From Lachnospiraceae bacterium (GTDB lineage: Bacteria; Bacillota; Clostridia; Lachnospirales; Lachnospiraceae): DNA of 64,000 nt. How positions within the stretch are numbered: position 1 is the stretch's first letter; each line of letters opens with the position of its first letter. The notes beneath the pieces were generated by a model, which was given only the letters and a program-made list of their open reading frames with translations, was not told the origin of the DNA and did not search any database. The stretch is from NCBI GenBank assembly GCA_017394885.1, contig JAFPWO010000015.1, forward strand, positions 1 through 64,000. Reading direction: 5' to 3'. Positions 35,754 through 44,961 of this stretch are shown here, piece by piece. The translations under genes were made by a program, and so were the position numbers.

Positions 35754-36509
35754 ATGGATCTTGTCAAAATCGGAAAATTCCTTCAGGAGCTCCGAAAAGA
35801 AAAAGGAATGACGCAGGAGCAGCTCGCAGAGCAGCTGGGCGTTTCGCAGCGGACGGTTTCCCGCTGGGAGACGGGGAGCAACATGCCCGACCTGGACATT
35901 CTGATCGAACTGTCTGATTTCTACGAGGCCGACCTCCGTGAGATCTTAAGAGGGGAAAGGAAAAAGGATAGTATGGATCAGGAACTGAAGGAAACGGTGC
36001 TGCAGGTCGCGGATTACAGCAAGGAGGAAAAAACAAGGATACGCCGCAGGATGCGCCGGATCATTCTGATCCTGGTGCTTCTTGCCCTGACTTTGGGCGT
36101 GCTCTGGGCGCTGGATCACCGCAGGAATCATTCCCCGGCCCCCGAAGAAAAGTTTATCTTTAACGATGATATGACGGGGGAATTCCACGGGGTCCTGGAA
36201 ACGGAAGATTACTATAAAAAGGAAAAATGTGTGTGTCTTGTTACACTGCGCTTTACCTGGGAAAAACACGCTGACGAAAGTTATTCCTTCGTTGATTTCC
36301 AGAGCGTCCATCTGGAAAAATATGAGGGATGGAAGGTGGTCGGAGACGCGGAGATCGTATCCGATATTACATATCGGAACGACCGGAAGGAAGCGGATGT
36401 CCTGGTAAAATACCAGGCAAGCACCGGCCCCAGCTGCAAAGATGAATTTTATCTGGGGGTCATCAGCCTGGACGTGGCCGCGCAGAAACAGATCAAGACC
36501 TGGCCGTAG
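35754..36509 (+). CDS. Membrane-anchored XRE-family regulator
   Basis: The 251-residue protein has a helix-turn-helix (residues 6-60: LQELRKEKGMTQEQLAEQLG, VSQRTVSRWETGSNMPDLDI), a cytoplasmic helical linker with DYSKEEKTRIRRRMRR, a single membrane segment (about residues 102-122) and an extracytoplasmic domain of about 125 residues. The outer domain is not recognised. The N-terminal 125 residues are clearly paralogous to the protein at 48244. It is probably a one-component sensor joining an outer domain to DNA binding. AAAGGAGG precedes the ATG at 35754. Confidence 0.85.
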   Translation: MDLVKIGKFLQELRKEKGMTQEQLAEQLGVSQRTVSRWETGSNMPDLDILIELSDFYEADLREILRGERKKDSMDQELKETVLQVADYSKEEKTRIRRRMRRIILILVLLALTLGVLWALDHRRNHSPAPEEKFIFNDDMTGEFHGVLETEDYYKKEKCVCLVTLRFTWEKHADESYSFVDFQSVHLEKYEGWKVVGDAEIVSDITYRNDRKEADVLVKYQASTGPSCKDEFYLGVISLDVAAQKQIKTWP

Positions 36510-36560
36510 CCGGAGGCGAGGCGGGCCGAAGGAGGCGGTTCCTCCGGCCCTCTGACGATT

Positions 36561-36899
36561 CTACCGTATCATGCGGATATACTCCGCCATCTCCTCCGCC
36601 GAAACTTTCTCATCGCCGGAAATCTGGATCGTGTAATCAAAGCCGTTGTCCGTCCAGCGGGCGGCGGTCACATTGTCGTCACTGCCGGAAAAGTACACGG
36701 TCAGGCCGTCGACGTCCTGCGCGAACGTATCCGGATCGGCCGTTTCCTCCGCGGGCGTTTCGGCGTCCGTCTCCGTGCCCGGTTCGGGAAGGAGCGTTTT
36801 CCGGACGTAGCCCGCGTCGCCGTAGAGAACGGTTATCGCGCGCTCATCGCCCGCGAAACCGGTCACGGGCCAGCCGCAGAGCCTGTCGGAATACTGCAT
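36561..36899 (-). pseudogene. C-terminal fragment of a DUF4367-type protein
   Basis: This 112-residue frame has a Glu/Thr/Pro linker followed by DGLTVYFSGSDDNVTAARW and TDNGFDYTIQISGDEKVSAEEMAEYIRMI (quoted in part), the pattern of a DUF4367 C-terminal half. The zinc-finger or membrane N-terminus normal for such anti-sigma-like proteins is missing, and no good ribosome site precedes the ATG. It abuts another gene fragment on the opposite strand, so a truncated remnant is more likely than an intact small gene. Confidence 0.5.
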
Positions 36900-36904
36900 A
36901 TCGG

Positions 36905-36986
36905 TTCTTTCATCCCGATCGTCACGTACGTTCCGATCCTGATCCTGCAGGTCCGGTTCCGGGCAAAGAAGATGCAGGAGGACTGA
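36905..36986 (+). pseudogene. C-terminal remnant of a membrane protein gene
   Basis: On the plus strand, the frame ending at TGA 36984-36986 reads SFIPIVTYVPILILQVRF then RAKKMQED: a hydrophobic helix with a basic and acidic tail, as at the end of a transporter. No start or upstream homologous sequence is visible because the region before it belongs to the DUF4367 fragment on the other strand. A terminator still follows it. This looks like a deletion scar. Confidence 0.35.
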
Positions 36987-37001
36987 GAGAACAGCGAAGT
37001 A

Positions 37002-37039
37002 AGGCGGGACCTGTCCGGGACGGGTCCTGCCTCTTTTTT
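37002..37039 (+). terminator. Terminator after the membrane-protein remnant
   Basis: AGGCGGGACC (37002-37011) pairs with GGTCCTGCCT (37023-37032, with one G-T pair), followed by C and six T. It overlaps the stop codon of the minus-strand lysR gene. Confidence 0.7.
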
Positions 37040-37925
37040 ATGCTTCCTGCCGGTACTGGGCCTTGACGTAGTCGATAAAGATCTCTTCCACCGTCGGCAG
37101 CTGATGGCCTTTTCTCCACACGAACAGGTAATCGACTTCTTTGCCCGGCCCGGCGATCTCCCGGGAGACCAGGGAATCGTTCATAATGTAAGCCGTCTGC
37201 GGGAAGATACTGATGCCGATCCCCCGGCCGGCCAGGGCCGCGGCGTCCAGATAATTGTCCATTTCGCAGATGATGTACGGCGTGGTGTGGATCTCCCGAA
37301 ACCAGCTCTGGATCTCTTCGATATGCGATTTCCGGCTCGGTACGATGAGCGGCTCGTTCACCAGGTCGCGGATATCCAGGCTCTGTTTCCGGCTGGCGGC
37401 CAGCGGATGGGAGCGGTTCATGAGCGCGACCATCTTTTCCTGCCCGACCTGGAAGCTGTTGAGCAGGAGTTGGTCGTAGGGGGCCGTGATCACGGCCAGG
37501 TCGATCAGGCCGCCGCGCATCTTTTCTATCAGGTCGTCGCTGTTCCCGTCCAGGATCCGGAAGCGCACGCCCGGGTGTTCGGCCAGAAAGCCCACGAACC
37601 ATTCCGCGGCGATATCCGGCGCCATGCCTTCCACGAGGCCCACCGTCACGGTCCCGGTCATGCCCCTGCTTAAGGAAGTGATCTCCGCGGAGGCCTTTTC
37701 CGAAAGCTTTAAGATATCCTTGGCATGCTGATACAAGAGCTGGCCGGCGTCGGTCAGCTTCAGCTGCCTCTTCCCCCGGACGAACAGTTCCGTTCCGAGT
37801 TCTTCCTCCAGATTCTTCATCTGCGCGCTGAGCGGCGGCTGGCTGATCCGCAGGATCCGGGCCGCCCGTGTTATATTCAGCTCTTCGGCGACGGTCACGA
37901 AGTAGTTCAGCGTTCTCAGTTCCAT
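37038..37925 (-). CDS. LysR-family transcriptional regulator
   Basis: The 295-residue protein has the LysR winged helix-turn-helix (residues 1-60: MELRTLNYFVTVAEELNITR, AARILRISQPPLSAQMKNLE) and a periplasmic-binding-type effector domain (about 90-290). The effector is unknown. It is transcribed divergently from pyrG-guaA-glnN with 150 bases between the start codons. LysR proteins usually act on the divergent promoter, so control of that glutamine-linked operon is a reasonable guess. A long opposite-frame reading in the same place is a shadow. Confidence 0.92.
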   Translation of the reverse strand: MELRTLNYFVTVAEELNITRAARILRISQPPLSAQMKNLEEELGTELFVRGKRQLKLTDAGQLLYQHAKDILKLSEKASAEITSLSRGMTGTVTVGLVEGMAPDIAAEWFVGFLAEHPGVRFRILDGNSDDLIEKMRGGLIDLAVITAPYDQLLLNSFQVGQEKMVALMNRSHPLAASRKQSLDIRDLVNEPLIVPSRKSHIEEIQSWFREIHTTPYIICEMDNYLDAAALAGRGIGISIFPQTAYIMNDSLVSREIAGPGKEVDYLFVWRKGHQLPTVEEIFIDYVKAQYRQEA

Positions 37926-38075
37926 CTTTCTGCCCTCTAATCATATATTCTTCGTATGGTAACAGCAATATTATATGTATTTTATTTTGTCCCGTCAAGG
38001 TGATACACTGCAAAGGTATTTTTTGTAAAAAGCGGCCCTCTCACAAAGACAGTTCGTGTGTCGGAGGAAAAACCA

Positions 38076-39674
38076 ATGAAGTATATTTTCATAACAGGCG
38101 GCGTGGTTTCCGGTCTCGGGAAAGGAATCTGTGCCGCCTCTTTGGCGCGGCTTCTAAAGGCCCGCGGCATCCGGGTGCAGAATCAGAAGTTCGACCCGTA
38201 TCTCAATGTGGACCCGGGGACGATGAGTCCTTATCAGCACGGAGAGGTCTTTGTGACGGACGACGGCGCGGAGACCGACCTGGACCTCGGACACTATGAA
38301 CGCTTCGCGGACGAAGCCTTAAGCGCCGACTCCTCTGTCTCTTCCGGAAAAATCTACTGGAGCGTCCTGAACCGTGAACGGCAGGGCGGATATCTCGGTC
38401 ACACCGTCCAGATCATTCCCCACATCACCGACGAGATCAAAAGAAATATTTACACGATGGCGGATAAAGGCGTCGATGTGGCGATCTGTGAGATCGGCGG
38501 GACGGTCGGCGATATCGAAAGCCAGCCGTATCTGGAAGCGATCCGTCAGGTCGCCGGCGAGCAGGGGAAAAACAATGTGCTGTTTATCCATGTGCCGCTG
38601 ATCGTGGAGATCCCCGGGAGCCGGGAGCTCAAAAGCAAGCCGGTGCAGCACTCTGTGAAAGAACTGCAGGCGGCCGGCATCAAGCCGGATATCCTGATCT
38701 GCCGCACCGACCAGCCGATGACGGAGGATATCCGGGACAAGATCGCGCTGCTGTGCAGCCTGGACAAGGACGCCGTGATCCAGAGCCTGACGGCGGATAC
38801 CATCTACGCGGTCCCGCTGATGCTGGAGGAGGAAGAGCTGGCGCAGACGGTCTGCCGCCGGCTGGAGCTTCCGGACAGGGCCCCGGATCTGGAGGAATGG
38901 AAGGCCATGGTCGAACGGATCCGGACCGCGGACAGGACGCTGCGCGTCGCGCTGGTCGGAAAGTACGTCCAGCTGCACGACGCCTACCTCAGCATCGAAG
39001 AAGCCCTGCATCACGCGGCGGCGGCCTGCGGCGCGAAGGCGGAGATCCTCTGGATCGATTCGGAGACGGTGACGGAAGAGAATAAAGAGGAGATCCTCGG
39101 GGACTGTGACGGGATCCTGGTGCCCGGCGGCTTCGGCAGCCGGGGGATCGAGGGCATGATCGTGGCAGCCCGCTACGCCCGGGAAAAGCAGGTCCCCTAT
39201 TTCGGGATCTGCCTGGGCATGCAGATCGCGGTGATCGAATTTGCCCGGCACGTCCTCGGTTTTGAAGACGCCAACTCCACGGAGTTTAACGAAGAAAGCA
39301 CGCATCCGGTCATCGATCTGATGCCGGATCAGGTGAATATTACCGATAAAGGCGGGACCATGCGCCTGGGGAGCTATCCCTGCTGCATCGCGGCGAAAAG
39401 CCGGGCGGAAGAAGCCTACGGCGCTTCCTTCATCCGGGAGCGGCACCGCCACCGCTATGAATTCAACAACCTCTACCGGGAGGCCTTTGAGGAGAAGGGC
39501 ATGCGGCTCTGCGGGCAGTCCCCGGACGGGAAGCTCGTGGAAATGATCGAGCTCGCCGAAGGCGAATGGTTTATCGGCGTGCAGTTCCATCCGGAATTTA
39601 CCAGCCGGCCGAACCGGCCGCAGCCGCTGTTTAAAGCCTTTATGGAAGCACAGCTTCGGAGGTCGTCCGTATGA
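38076..39674 (+). CDS. pyrG: CTP synthase
   Basis: The 532-residue enzyme makes CTP from UTP, ATP and glutamine. The synthetase domain begins [23 protein letters not shown], with [29 protein letters not shown] read in parts ([16 protein letters not shown]). The class I glutamine amidotransferase domain has [18 protein letters not shown] with the catalytic Cys, and VQFHPEF with the catalytic His-x-Glu. ATG 38076 has GGAGGAAA upstream; the GTG at 38058 is less likely. Its end overlaps the guaA start by 4 bases. Confidence 0.97.
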   Translation: MKYIFITGGVVSGLGKGICAASLARLLKARGIRVQNQKFDPYLNVDPGTMSPYQHGEVFVTDDGAETDLDLGHYERFADEALSADSSVSSGKIYWSVLNRERQGGYLGHTVQIIPHITDEIKRNIYTMADKGVDVAICEIGGTVGDIESQPYLEAIRQVAGEQGKNNVLFIHVPLIVEIPGSRELKSKPVQHSVKELQAAGIKPDILICRTDQPMTEDIRDKIALLCSLDKDAVIQSLTADTIYAVPLMLEEEELAQTVCRRLELPDRAPDLEEWKAMVERIRTADRTLRVALVGKYVQLHDAYLSIEEALHHAAAACGAKAEILWIDSETVTEENKEEILGDCDGILVPGGFGSRGIEGMIVAARYAREKQVPYFGICLGMQIAVIEFARHVLGFEDANSTEFNEESTHPVIDLMPDQVNITDKGGTMRLGSYPCCIAAKSRAEEAYGASFIRERHRHRYEFNNLYREAFEEKGMRLCGQSPDGKLVEMIELAEGEWFIGVQFHPEFTSRPNRPQPLFKAFMEAQLRRSSV

Positions 39675-41209
39675 ATCAGCTTGTGATCGTGATTGATTTC
39701 GGCGGGCAGTACAGCCAGCTGATCGCTCGGAAGATCAGAGAGTGCCATGTTTACTGCGAACTGCTTCCGTGGACGACGCCCGCGGAGCAGATCCTGGCCA
39801 AAAAGCCGATCGGCATCGTCTTTTCCGGCGGCCCGTCCAGCGTATATGAGGAGAATGCCCCGACGGTCGATCCGGCGCTGCTGCGGCAGGGGATCCCGGT
39901 GCTGGGCATCTGCTACGGCTGCCAGCTGATGGTACAGCTCCTGGGCGGGCGCGTCATGCCTGCCGGTCAGGATTCGGCCCGGGAATTCGGGCGGACGAAG
40001 ACCCGGTACTCCCCGGATTCACCGCTGTTTCGGGATCTCCCGGCCGAGGGCGTCTGCTGGATGAGCCATGGTGATTATGCCACGGCCCTGCCGGAAGGCT
40101 TTGCCGTCTGCGCCGTGACGGAGCATTGTCCGAACGCCGCGGTCCAGGACCCGCAGAGAAAGCTGTACGGAGTGCAGTTCCATCCGGAGGTCCGCCATAC
40201 CGAACACGGAAAAGAGATGATCGCGGCCTTCCTGAAAGAGGTCTGCGGCGCCGCGGGAGACTGGACCATGCAGGATTACTGCCAGCGGGCCGTGCGGGAG
40301 ATCCGGGAGAAGGTCGGGGACGGAAAAGTCCTTCTGGCGCTCTCCGGCGGGGTGGACTCCGCCGTGGCGGCGGCGCTGATCGACCGCGCCGTCGGAAAGC
40401 GGCTGACCTGCGTGTATGTAGATCACGGCCTGATGCGGAAAGGGGAGAGCGAGGAGATCGAAGCCTGCTATTCCGTGTATCAGCTCCGTTTTATCCGGGT
40501 GAACGCCCAGGAACGGTTCCTGGAGAAGCTGAAAGGCGTGACGGAACCCGAAAAGAAGCGGCAGATCATCGGAAGCGAGTTTATCCGGGTCTTCAGCGAG
40601 ACGGCCGGGGCCGCCGGGGCGATGGATTACCTGGCCCAGGGCACGATCTATCCGGACGTGATCGAATCCGGCGCCGCCGGCGGGCACACGATCAAGAGCC
40701 ACCACAACGTCGGCGGGCTCCCGAAGGAAATCGGCTTCCGAGGCATTATCGAACCGCTGCGGGTCCTTTTCAAGGATGAAGTGAGAGCGCTCGGGCGGGA
40801 GCTGGGACTCCCGGAGGTGATCGTCGGCCGCCAGCCGTTCCCGGGGCCGGGCCTGGCCGTCCGCGTGATCGGGGAGATCACGCAGGAAAAGCTTGACCTG
40901 CTCCGGGAAGCGGACGCCATCTTCCGTGAGGAGATGCAAAGAGGCGGTTTCGCCTCTTCCGCGGATCAGTACTTTGCCGTGCTGACCAATGTGGAGACCG
41001 TCGGTGTGATGGGCGACCAGCGCACGTATCAGAGGACGGTGGCGCTTCGGGCCGTCTGTACCGAAGATTTTATGACCGCAGATTTTGCCAGGATCCCCTA
41101 TGAGATCCTGGCGGAGACTTCCCGGCGGATCGTGAATGAAGTCCCCGGGATCAACCGTGTCGTTTACGATATTACATCCAAACCGCCGGCCACGGTGGAA
41201 TACGAATAA
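39671..41209 (+). CDS. guaA: GMP synthase (glutamine-hydrolysing)
   Basis: The 512-residue enzyme converts XMP to GMP. The N-terminal amidotransferase domain has [18 protein letters not shown], the catalytic Cys in GICYGCQLM and HPE in [13 protein letters not shown]. The ATP pyrophosphatase domain has [16 protein letters not shown], and the C-terminal dimerisation domain ends in [11 protein letters not shown], as in all GuaA. It overlaps pyrG by ATGA and is followed 15 bases later by glnN, giving a three-gene operon. Confidence 0.98.
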   Translation: MNQLVIVIDFGGQYSQLIARKIRECHVYCELLPWTTPAEQILAKKPIGIVFSGGPSSVYEENAPTVDPALLRQGIPVLGICYGCQLMVQLLGGRVMPAGQDSAREFGRTKTRYSPDSPLFRDLPAEGVCWMSHGDYATALPEGFAVCAVTEHCPNAAVQDPQRKLYGVQFHPEVRHTEHGKEMIAAFLKEVCGAAGDWTMQDYCQRAVREIREKVGDGKVLLALSGGVDSAVAAALIDRAVGKRLTCVYVDHGLMRKGESEEIEACYSVYQLRFIRVNAQERFLEKLKGVTEPEKKRQIIGSEFIRVFSETAGAAGAMDYLAQGTIYPDVIESGAAGGHTIKSHHNVGGLPKEIGFRGIIEPLRVLFKDEVRALGRELGLPEVIVGRQPFPGPGLAVRVIGEITQEKLDLLREADAIFREEMQRGGFASSADQYFAVLTNVETVGVMGDQRTYQRTVALRAVCTEDFMTADFARIPYEILAETSRRIVNEVPGINRVVYDITSKPPATVEYE

Positions 41210-41224
41210 AAAGGAGGACCGACC

Positions 41225-43285
41225 ATGAGTGAAAGAATCACGGAAAACGAACGCTTTGGAACCAACCTGTTTCATGAAAATGTCATGAAAAAATATATTT
41301 CGGGAGAATCGCTGGAAGTGTGGCGCGAGTGTGTCCGCACCCGGACCGTGCTGCCCGAAAAGATCGCGGCGGATATCGCGGATGGTATGAAGCGCTGGGC
41401 CCTGGAAAAAGGCGCGACGCATTATACGCACTGGTTTCAGCCGCTGACCGGCGAGACCGCCGAGAAGCATGAGGGCTTCCTGATCCCGGACGGCCGGGAC
41501 GGATACCGGATGGAATTTTCCCGCAAGGAGCTGCTGCGCGGGGAGCCGGACGCCTCCTCCTTCCCCTCCGGCGGACTGCGCTCTACCTTTGAGGCCAGAG
41601 GCTACAGCGCCTGGGACCCGACTTCGTATGCGTTCATCAAAGATAAAGTACTCTGCATTCCCACGGTATTCTGTGCGTATTCCGGGGAAGTCCTGGATAA
41701 AAAGACGCCGCTGCTGCGTTCCTGCGAAGCCTTAAACCGCCAGGCGGTCCGGATCCTCCGGCTTCTGGGTGATGAAAAAACGGAAGGCGTGCAGGTCAAT
41801 GTCGGCGCGGAGCAGGAGTATTTCCTGATCCCGAAGGCCCTGTTCCAGAAGCGGGAAGACCTGCGGCTCTGCGGGCGGACGCTCTTCGGCGCCGACGCCC
41901 CGAAAAAGCAGGAGCTGGAGGATCACTATTACGGCGCCATCAAGCCGCAGATCACGGCCTTCATGCAGGATCTGAACGAGGAACTCTGGAAGCTGGGCAT
42001 CTGCGCCAAGACGGAGCACAATGAGGTCGCGCCGGCCCAGTATGAGATGGCCCCGTTCTTTACCGACGCCAACACCGCGAACGACCAGAACCAGCTGACC
42101 ATGGAGATCATGAAGCGGGTCGCGGAAAAGCACGACCTGGTCTGCCTGCTTCACGAAAAGCCCTTTGCGGGCATCAACGGCTCCGGCAAGCATGTAAACT
42201 GGTCCGTTTCGACCGATAAGGGGGAAAATCTGTTTTCCCCGGGGACGACGCCCGCGGACAATACCCGTTTCCTGCTGTTTTTGGCCGCGTTCCTGAAGGG
42301 CGTTGACGAGTACGCGGAGCTGCTGCGCTGCTCGGCTGCCTATGCGGGCAACGATCACCGCCTGGGCGGGCAGGAAGCGCCGCCGGCCATCATCTCGGTC
42401 TTTGTGGGAACGGAACTGGAAAGAGTGATCGACTCCATCATCCGGGAAGAGCCCTATGTGGACCGGGGCGATCATTATCTGACGGTCGGCAAGGATATCC
42501 TGCTGCAGCTGTCAAAGGACAACACGGACCGCAACCGGACCTCGCCCGTCGCCTTCACCGGCAACAAGTTCGAGTTCCGCATGCCCGGCTCCAGCCAGTC
42601 CATCGCGTCGCCGGTCACGTATCTGAATACGATCCTGGCACAGGAATTGAAGGAGATCTCGGATTCTCTGGAGGGCTGCGAGGACCGGCTGCAGGCGGTC
42701 AAGGCACTGATCCGGGATATGTTCCGGGACCACAAACGGATCCTGTTCAACGGCAACGGCTACGATCAGGCCTGGATCGATGAGGCGCAGGCACGCGGCA
42801 TCAAGAATCTGCGGAACACGGCGGAGACGATCCCGGAATACAACAGCGAGAAGAATGTCAGGCTCCTGACGGAGAACGGGATCTACAGCCGGGAGGAGAT
42901 CGAGTCCCGCAATGAGATCCATCAGGAAAAATACTGCGGGATCACGATCATTGAAGCCCGCACGATGCTGGAAATGATCCGGAAGGGGATCTTCGGCGCG
43001 CTCAGCGCGTATCTCGCTTCCCTGTCCGGGGACTTTGATTTTGAGAAGAAGCTGTCCAAAAAGGCCGGATCGCTCGGGAATGCGCTGCTGCAGGAGATGA
43101 CGAAGCTGGAGGAAGCGGTGCAGGAGGCGGAAGCCGCGGAGCCGAAGAAGAAGCTGAAGATCGCCAGCGAGGAGATCGTGGCGCGGATGGCGGACTGCCG
43201 GAAGATCATTGACCAGCTGGAAAAGATCGTGGACGAGCGCTTCTGGCCGTACCCGAACTATACGCAGCTGCTGTTTACCATCTGA
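41225..43285 (+). CDS. glnN: Glutamine synthetase type III
   Basis: The 686-residue protein belongs to the large dodecameric GSIII class found in Bacteroides, cyanobacteria and Clostridia. It joins ammonia to glutamate. Recognisable elements are the GSIII N-terminus (FGTNLFHENVMKKYISGE), FPSGGLRSTFEARGYSAWDP, the glutamate/ATP site VGAEQEYFLI, KTEHNEVAPAQYE, GINGSGKHVNWS, RLGGQEAPPAI and NRTSPVAFTGNKFEFR. Length matches GSIII rather than the shorter GSI. AAAGGAGG precedes ATG 41225. Its place after pyrG and guaA puts a glutamine maker with two glutamine users. Confidence 0.96.
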   Translation: MSERITENERFGTNLFHENVMKKYISGESLEVWRECVRTRTVLPEKIAADIADGMKRWALEKGATHYTHWFQPLTGETAEKHEGFLIPDGRDGYRMEFSRKELLRGEPDASSFPSGGLRSTFEARGYSAWDPTSYAFIKDKVLCIPTVFCAYSGEVLDKKTPLLRSCEALNRQAVRILRLLGDEKTEGVQVNVGAEQEYFLIPKALFQKREDLRLCGRTLFGADAPKKQELEDHYYGAIKPQITAFMQDLNEELWKLGICAKTEHNEVAPAQYEMAPFFTDANTANDQNQLTMEIMKRVAEKHDLVCLLHEKPFAGINGSGKHVNWSVSTDKGENLFSPGTTPADNTRFLLFLAAFLKGVDEYAELLRCSAAYAGNDHRLGGQEAPPAIISVFVGTELERVIDSIIREEPYVDRGDHYLTVGKDILLQLSKDNTDRNRTSPVAFTGNKFEFRMPGSSQSIASPVTYLNTILAQELKEISDSLEGCEDRLQAVKALIRDMFRDHKRILFNGNGYDQAWIDEAQARGIKNLRNTAETIPEYNSEKNVRLLTENGIYSREEIESRNEIHQEKYCGITIIEARTMLEMIRKGIFGALSAYLASLSGDFDFEKKLSKKAGSLGNALLQEMTKLEEAVQEAEAAEPKKKLKIASEEIVARMADCRKIIDQLEKIVDERFWPYPNYTQLLFTI

Positions 43286-43338
43286 TGGCGGATGGCAGCG
43301 AGGAAAAGCCTCACCGCAGGTGGTCGGGGAACGGCGCG

Positions 43339-44073
43339 CTACAGTCTTTGCAGCAGCCATTCCCCGGCCGCCTGCGCGGCTTTATCCGCGTGGCGGTCAA
43401 AATCGTGGGAATCACCGGGGATGATGACCAGCTGCGCGCCTTTATACCGCTGCGCCGCCCGGACGGAGACCTCGGCCGGGACGATCTCATCCGCTTCCCC
43501 GTGAATAAAAAGGACCGGGCCTTCGTATTTTTCGGCGTCCTCCGCGTGGATCAGCTGCGCGGTGCGGACGTAGTTGCCGCTTAACGGGCCGTCCGAGAAC
43601 TCGAATTCTTCCGGCACCCGGCCCGGATCGAAGATCAGGCCGAAGAGGGCGCCTTTTCTGGCGCGCGCGGGGATCGTAAGCGCCGGAGCCAGCGCGATCA
43701 CGCCGTCGGTGCGGTCGCGCTCCATCGCGGCGGCCAGCAGCACGGCCAGTCCGCCCTGCGAATGCCCGCAGAGGAAGAGCCTGGAAAAAGCGCGCTGCCC
43801 CCGGGCATAGTCGATCAGCTTTATTATATTGGAGATCCATTTGAAAACCGTGTGGTCCCGGAAGGCGCCGCCGCTCGCGCCGTGGCCGTAGAGATCCGCG
43901 CGGAGCGTGGCAAAGCCGAGCTCACCCAGCTTCCGGGAGAGGGTAACGAGCTGTGCCTCCTCCCGGTTCCCGGTGAGCCCATGGATAATAATCACGAGCG
44001 GATGCTTTTCTCGCCCGTCTTCGGGGATCTCCAGGCTGAAATCCAGCGCGATGCCGTCGTCATAGATCACCAT
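43339..44073 (-). CDS. Alpha/beta hydrolase (serine aminopeptidase S33/esterase-like)
   Basis: The 244-residue cytoplasmic protein has the alpha/beta-hydrolase fold: VIIIHGLTGNREEAQ (oxyanion region), the nucleophile elbow LCGHSQGG (Ser about residue 117), the Asp in FIHGEADEIVP, and the His in IPGDSHDF. It resembles the carboxylesterase/cinnamoyl-esterase group of gut Firmicutes. The substrate is unknown. It converges with glnN (53 bases apart) and diverges from the YhhN-type gene. Confidence 0.9.
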   Translation of the reverse strand: MVIYDDGIALDFSLEIPEDGREKHPLVIIIHGLTGNREEAQLVTLSRKLGELGFATLRADLYGHGASGGAFRDHTVFKWISNIIKLIDYARGQRAFSRLFLCGHSQGGLAVLLAAAMERDRTDGVIALAPALTIPARARKGALFGLIFDPGRVPEEFEFSDGPLSGNYVRTAQLIHAEDAEKYEGPVLFIHGEADEIVPAEVSVRAAQRYKGAQLVIIPGDSHDFDRHADKAAQAAGEWLLQRL

Positions 44074-44235
44074 GGCATGTTCCTCCTGATAATTTTCCTG
44101 TTCCAGCCGCGCCGTCCGCGCAGCTTTTCGTTACCAGCATAGCATAAAGACCCGGAAGCCACAATCGGAAGCGGATATTGAAACATTGAAAAAAGCCGGC
44201 GGTCTGTGTTATGATAAGGCGCGAAAGGAGCGCGT

Positions 44236-44895
44236 ATGAAACTGTTGGAATATTCCATGCTGGCTGTTTTCTTCCTGTCTGCGGGGATCCATTTATATGC
44301 TTCGCTGAAGCAGGATAAGCCGCTGCGGAACAAGACGAAACCGTTCATCCTGCTGGCCCTGCTCGGCTTTTACCTGAGCACGGCCGATCCGGTCCTGCCG
44401 ACGGTGGTCCTGGCCCTGATCTTTTCCTGGCTCGGCGACGTGCTCCTCATCCCGAAGGGAATCAAATGGTTCACGGCCGGCGGGATCGCCTTCATGGTCA
44501 GCCATGTGTTCTTCATCCTCAGCTACGCGGCGCACGTGGATTTTGCGGCGATCCCCGCTTTGGTCATCGTCCTGCTGCTCCTTTTCTTTGTCGCGGCGTC
44601 GCTGATCATTTTCAAATTCCTGCGCCCGCACCTGCCGAAGGGGCTGTTTTATCCGATGCTCCTCTACCTCATCCTCAACGGGCTGATGAACTGCTTCGCA
44701 TGGTTCCGCGCCATGACCATCGGCGGGGCAGCGGGACTGATCACCGCGGTCGGCGCGCTGCTGTTCTTTATCTCCGATTGTTCGCTCTTCTTCGTGCGCT
44801 TCCATAAAAACAGCCCGCTGAAGACGCATTTCCTGGTCATGCTGACCTATTCGCTCGGGGAATTCCTGATCGTCCTGGGCCTGATCATGGGGTAA
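44236..44895 (+). CDS. YhhN/TMEM86 family membrane protein (lysoplasmalogenase-like)
   Basis: The 219-residue protein has about eight hydrophobic segments and YhhN family features: KPLRNKTKPFILLALLGFYL, FSWLGDVLLIP with the conserved Asp, the AFMVSHVFFILSY helix, and ISDCSLFFVRF near the C-terminus. Eukaryotic TMEM86 cleaves the vinyl-ether bond of lysoplasmalogens. Plasmalogens occur in many anaerobic Firmicutes, so a lipid role fits. GAAAGGAG precedes ATG 44236. A terminator follows. Confidence 0.85.
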   Translation: MKLLEYSMLAVFFLSAGIHLYASLKQDKPLRNKTKPFILLALLGFYLSTADPVLPTVVLALIFSWLGDVLLIPKGIKWFTAGGIAFMVSHVFFILSYAAHVDFAAIPALVIVLLLLFFVAASLIIFKFLRPHLPKGLFYPMLLYLILNGLMNCFAWFRAMTIGGAAGLITAVGALLFFISDCSLFFVRFHKNSPLKTHFLVMLTYSLGEFLIVLGLIMG

Positions 44896-44916
44896 AACGA
44901 ATCCAAAAAAGACACC

Positions 44917-44946
44917 AAAAAAAGGAGCTCGGATGAGCTCCTTTTT
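44917..44946. terminator. Bidirectional terminator between convergent genes
   Basis: AAAAAAAGGAGCTC, loop GGAT (44931-44934), GAGCTCCTTTTT. It serves the YhhN-type gene on the plus strand and the ornithine cyclodeaminase gene on the minus strand. The stem matches the one after tRNA-Ser at 28119. Confidence 0.85.
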
Positions 44947-44961
44947 CCGGTGAAAAACGTC

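Noticed and set aside
36922..38013. A 363-codon minus-strand frame
   Set aside because: It overlaps the lysR gene in another frame; composition is Arg/Pro/Gly-rich, typical of a shadow.
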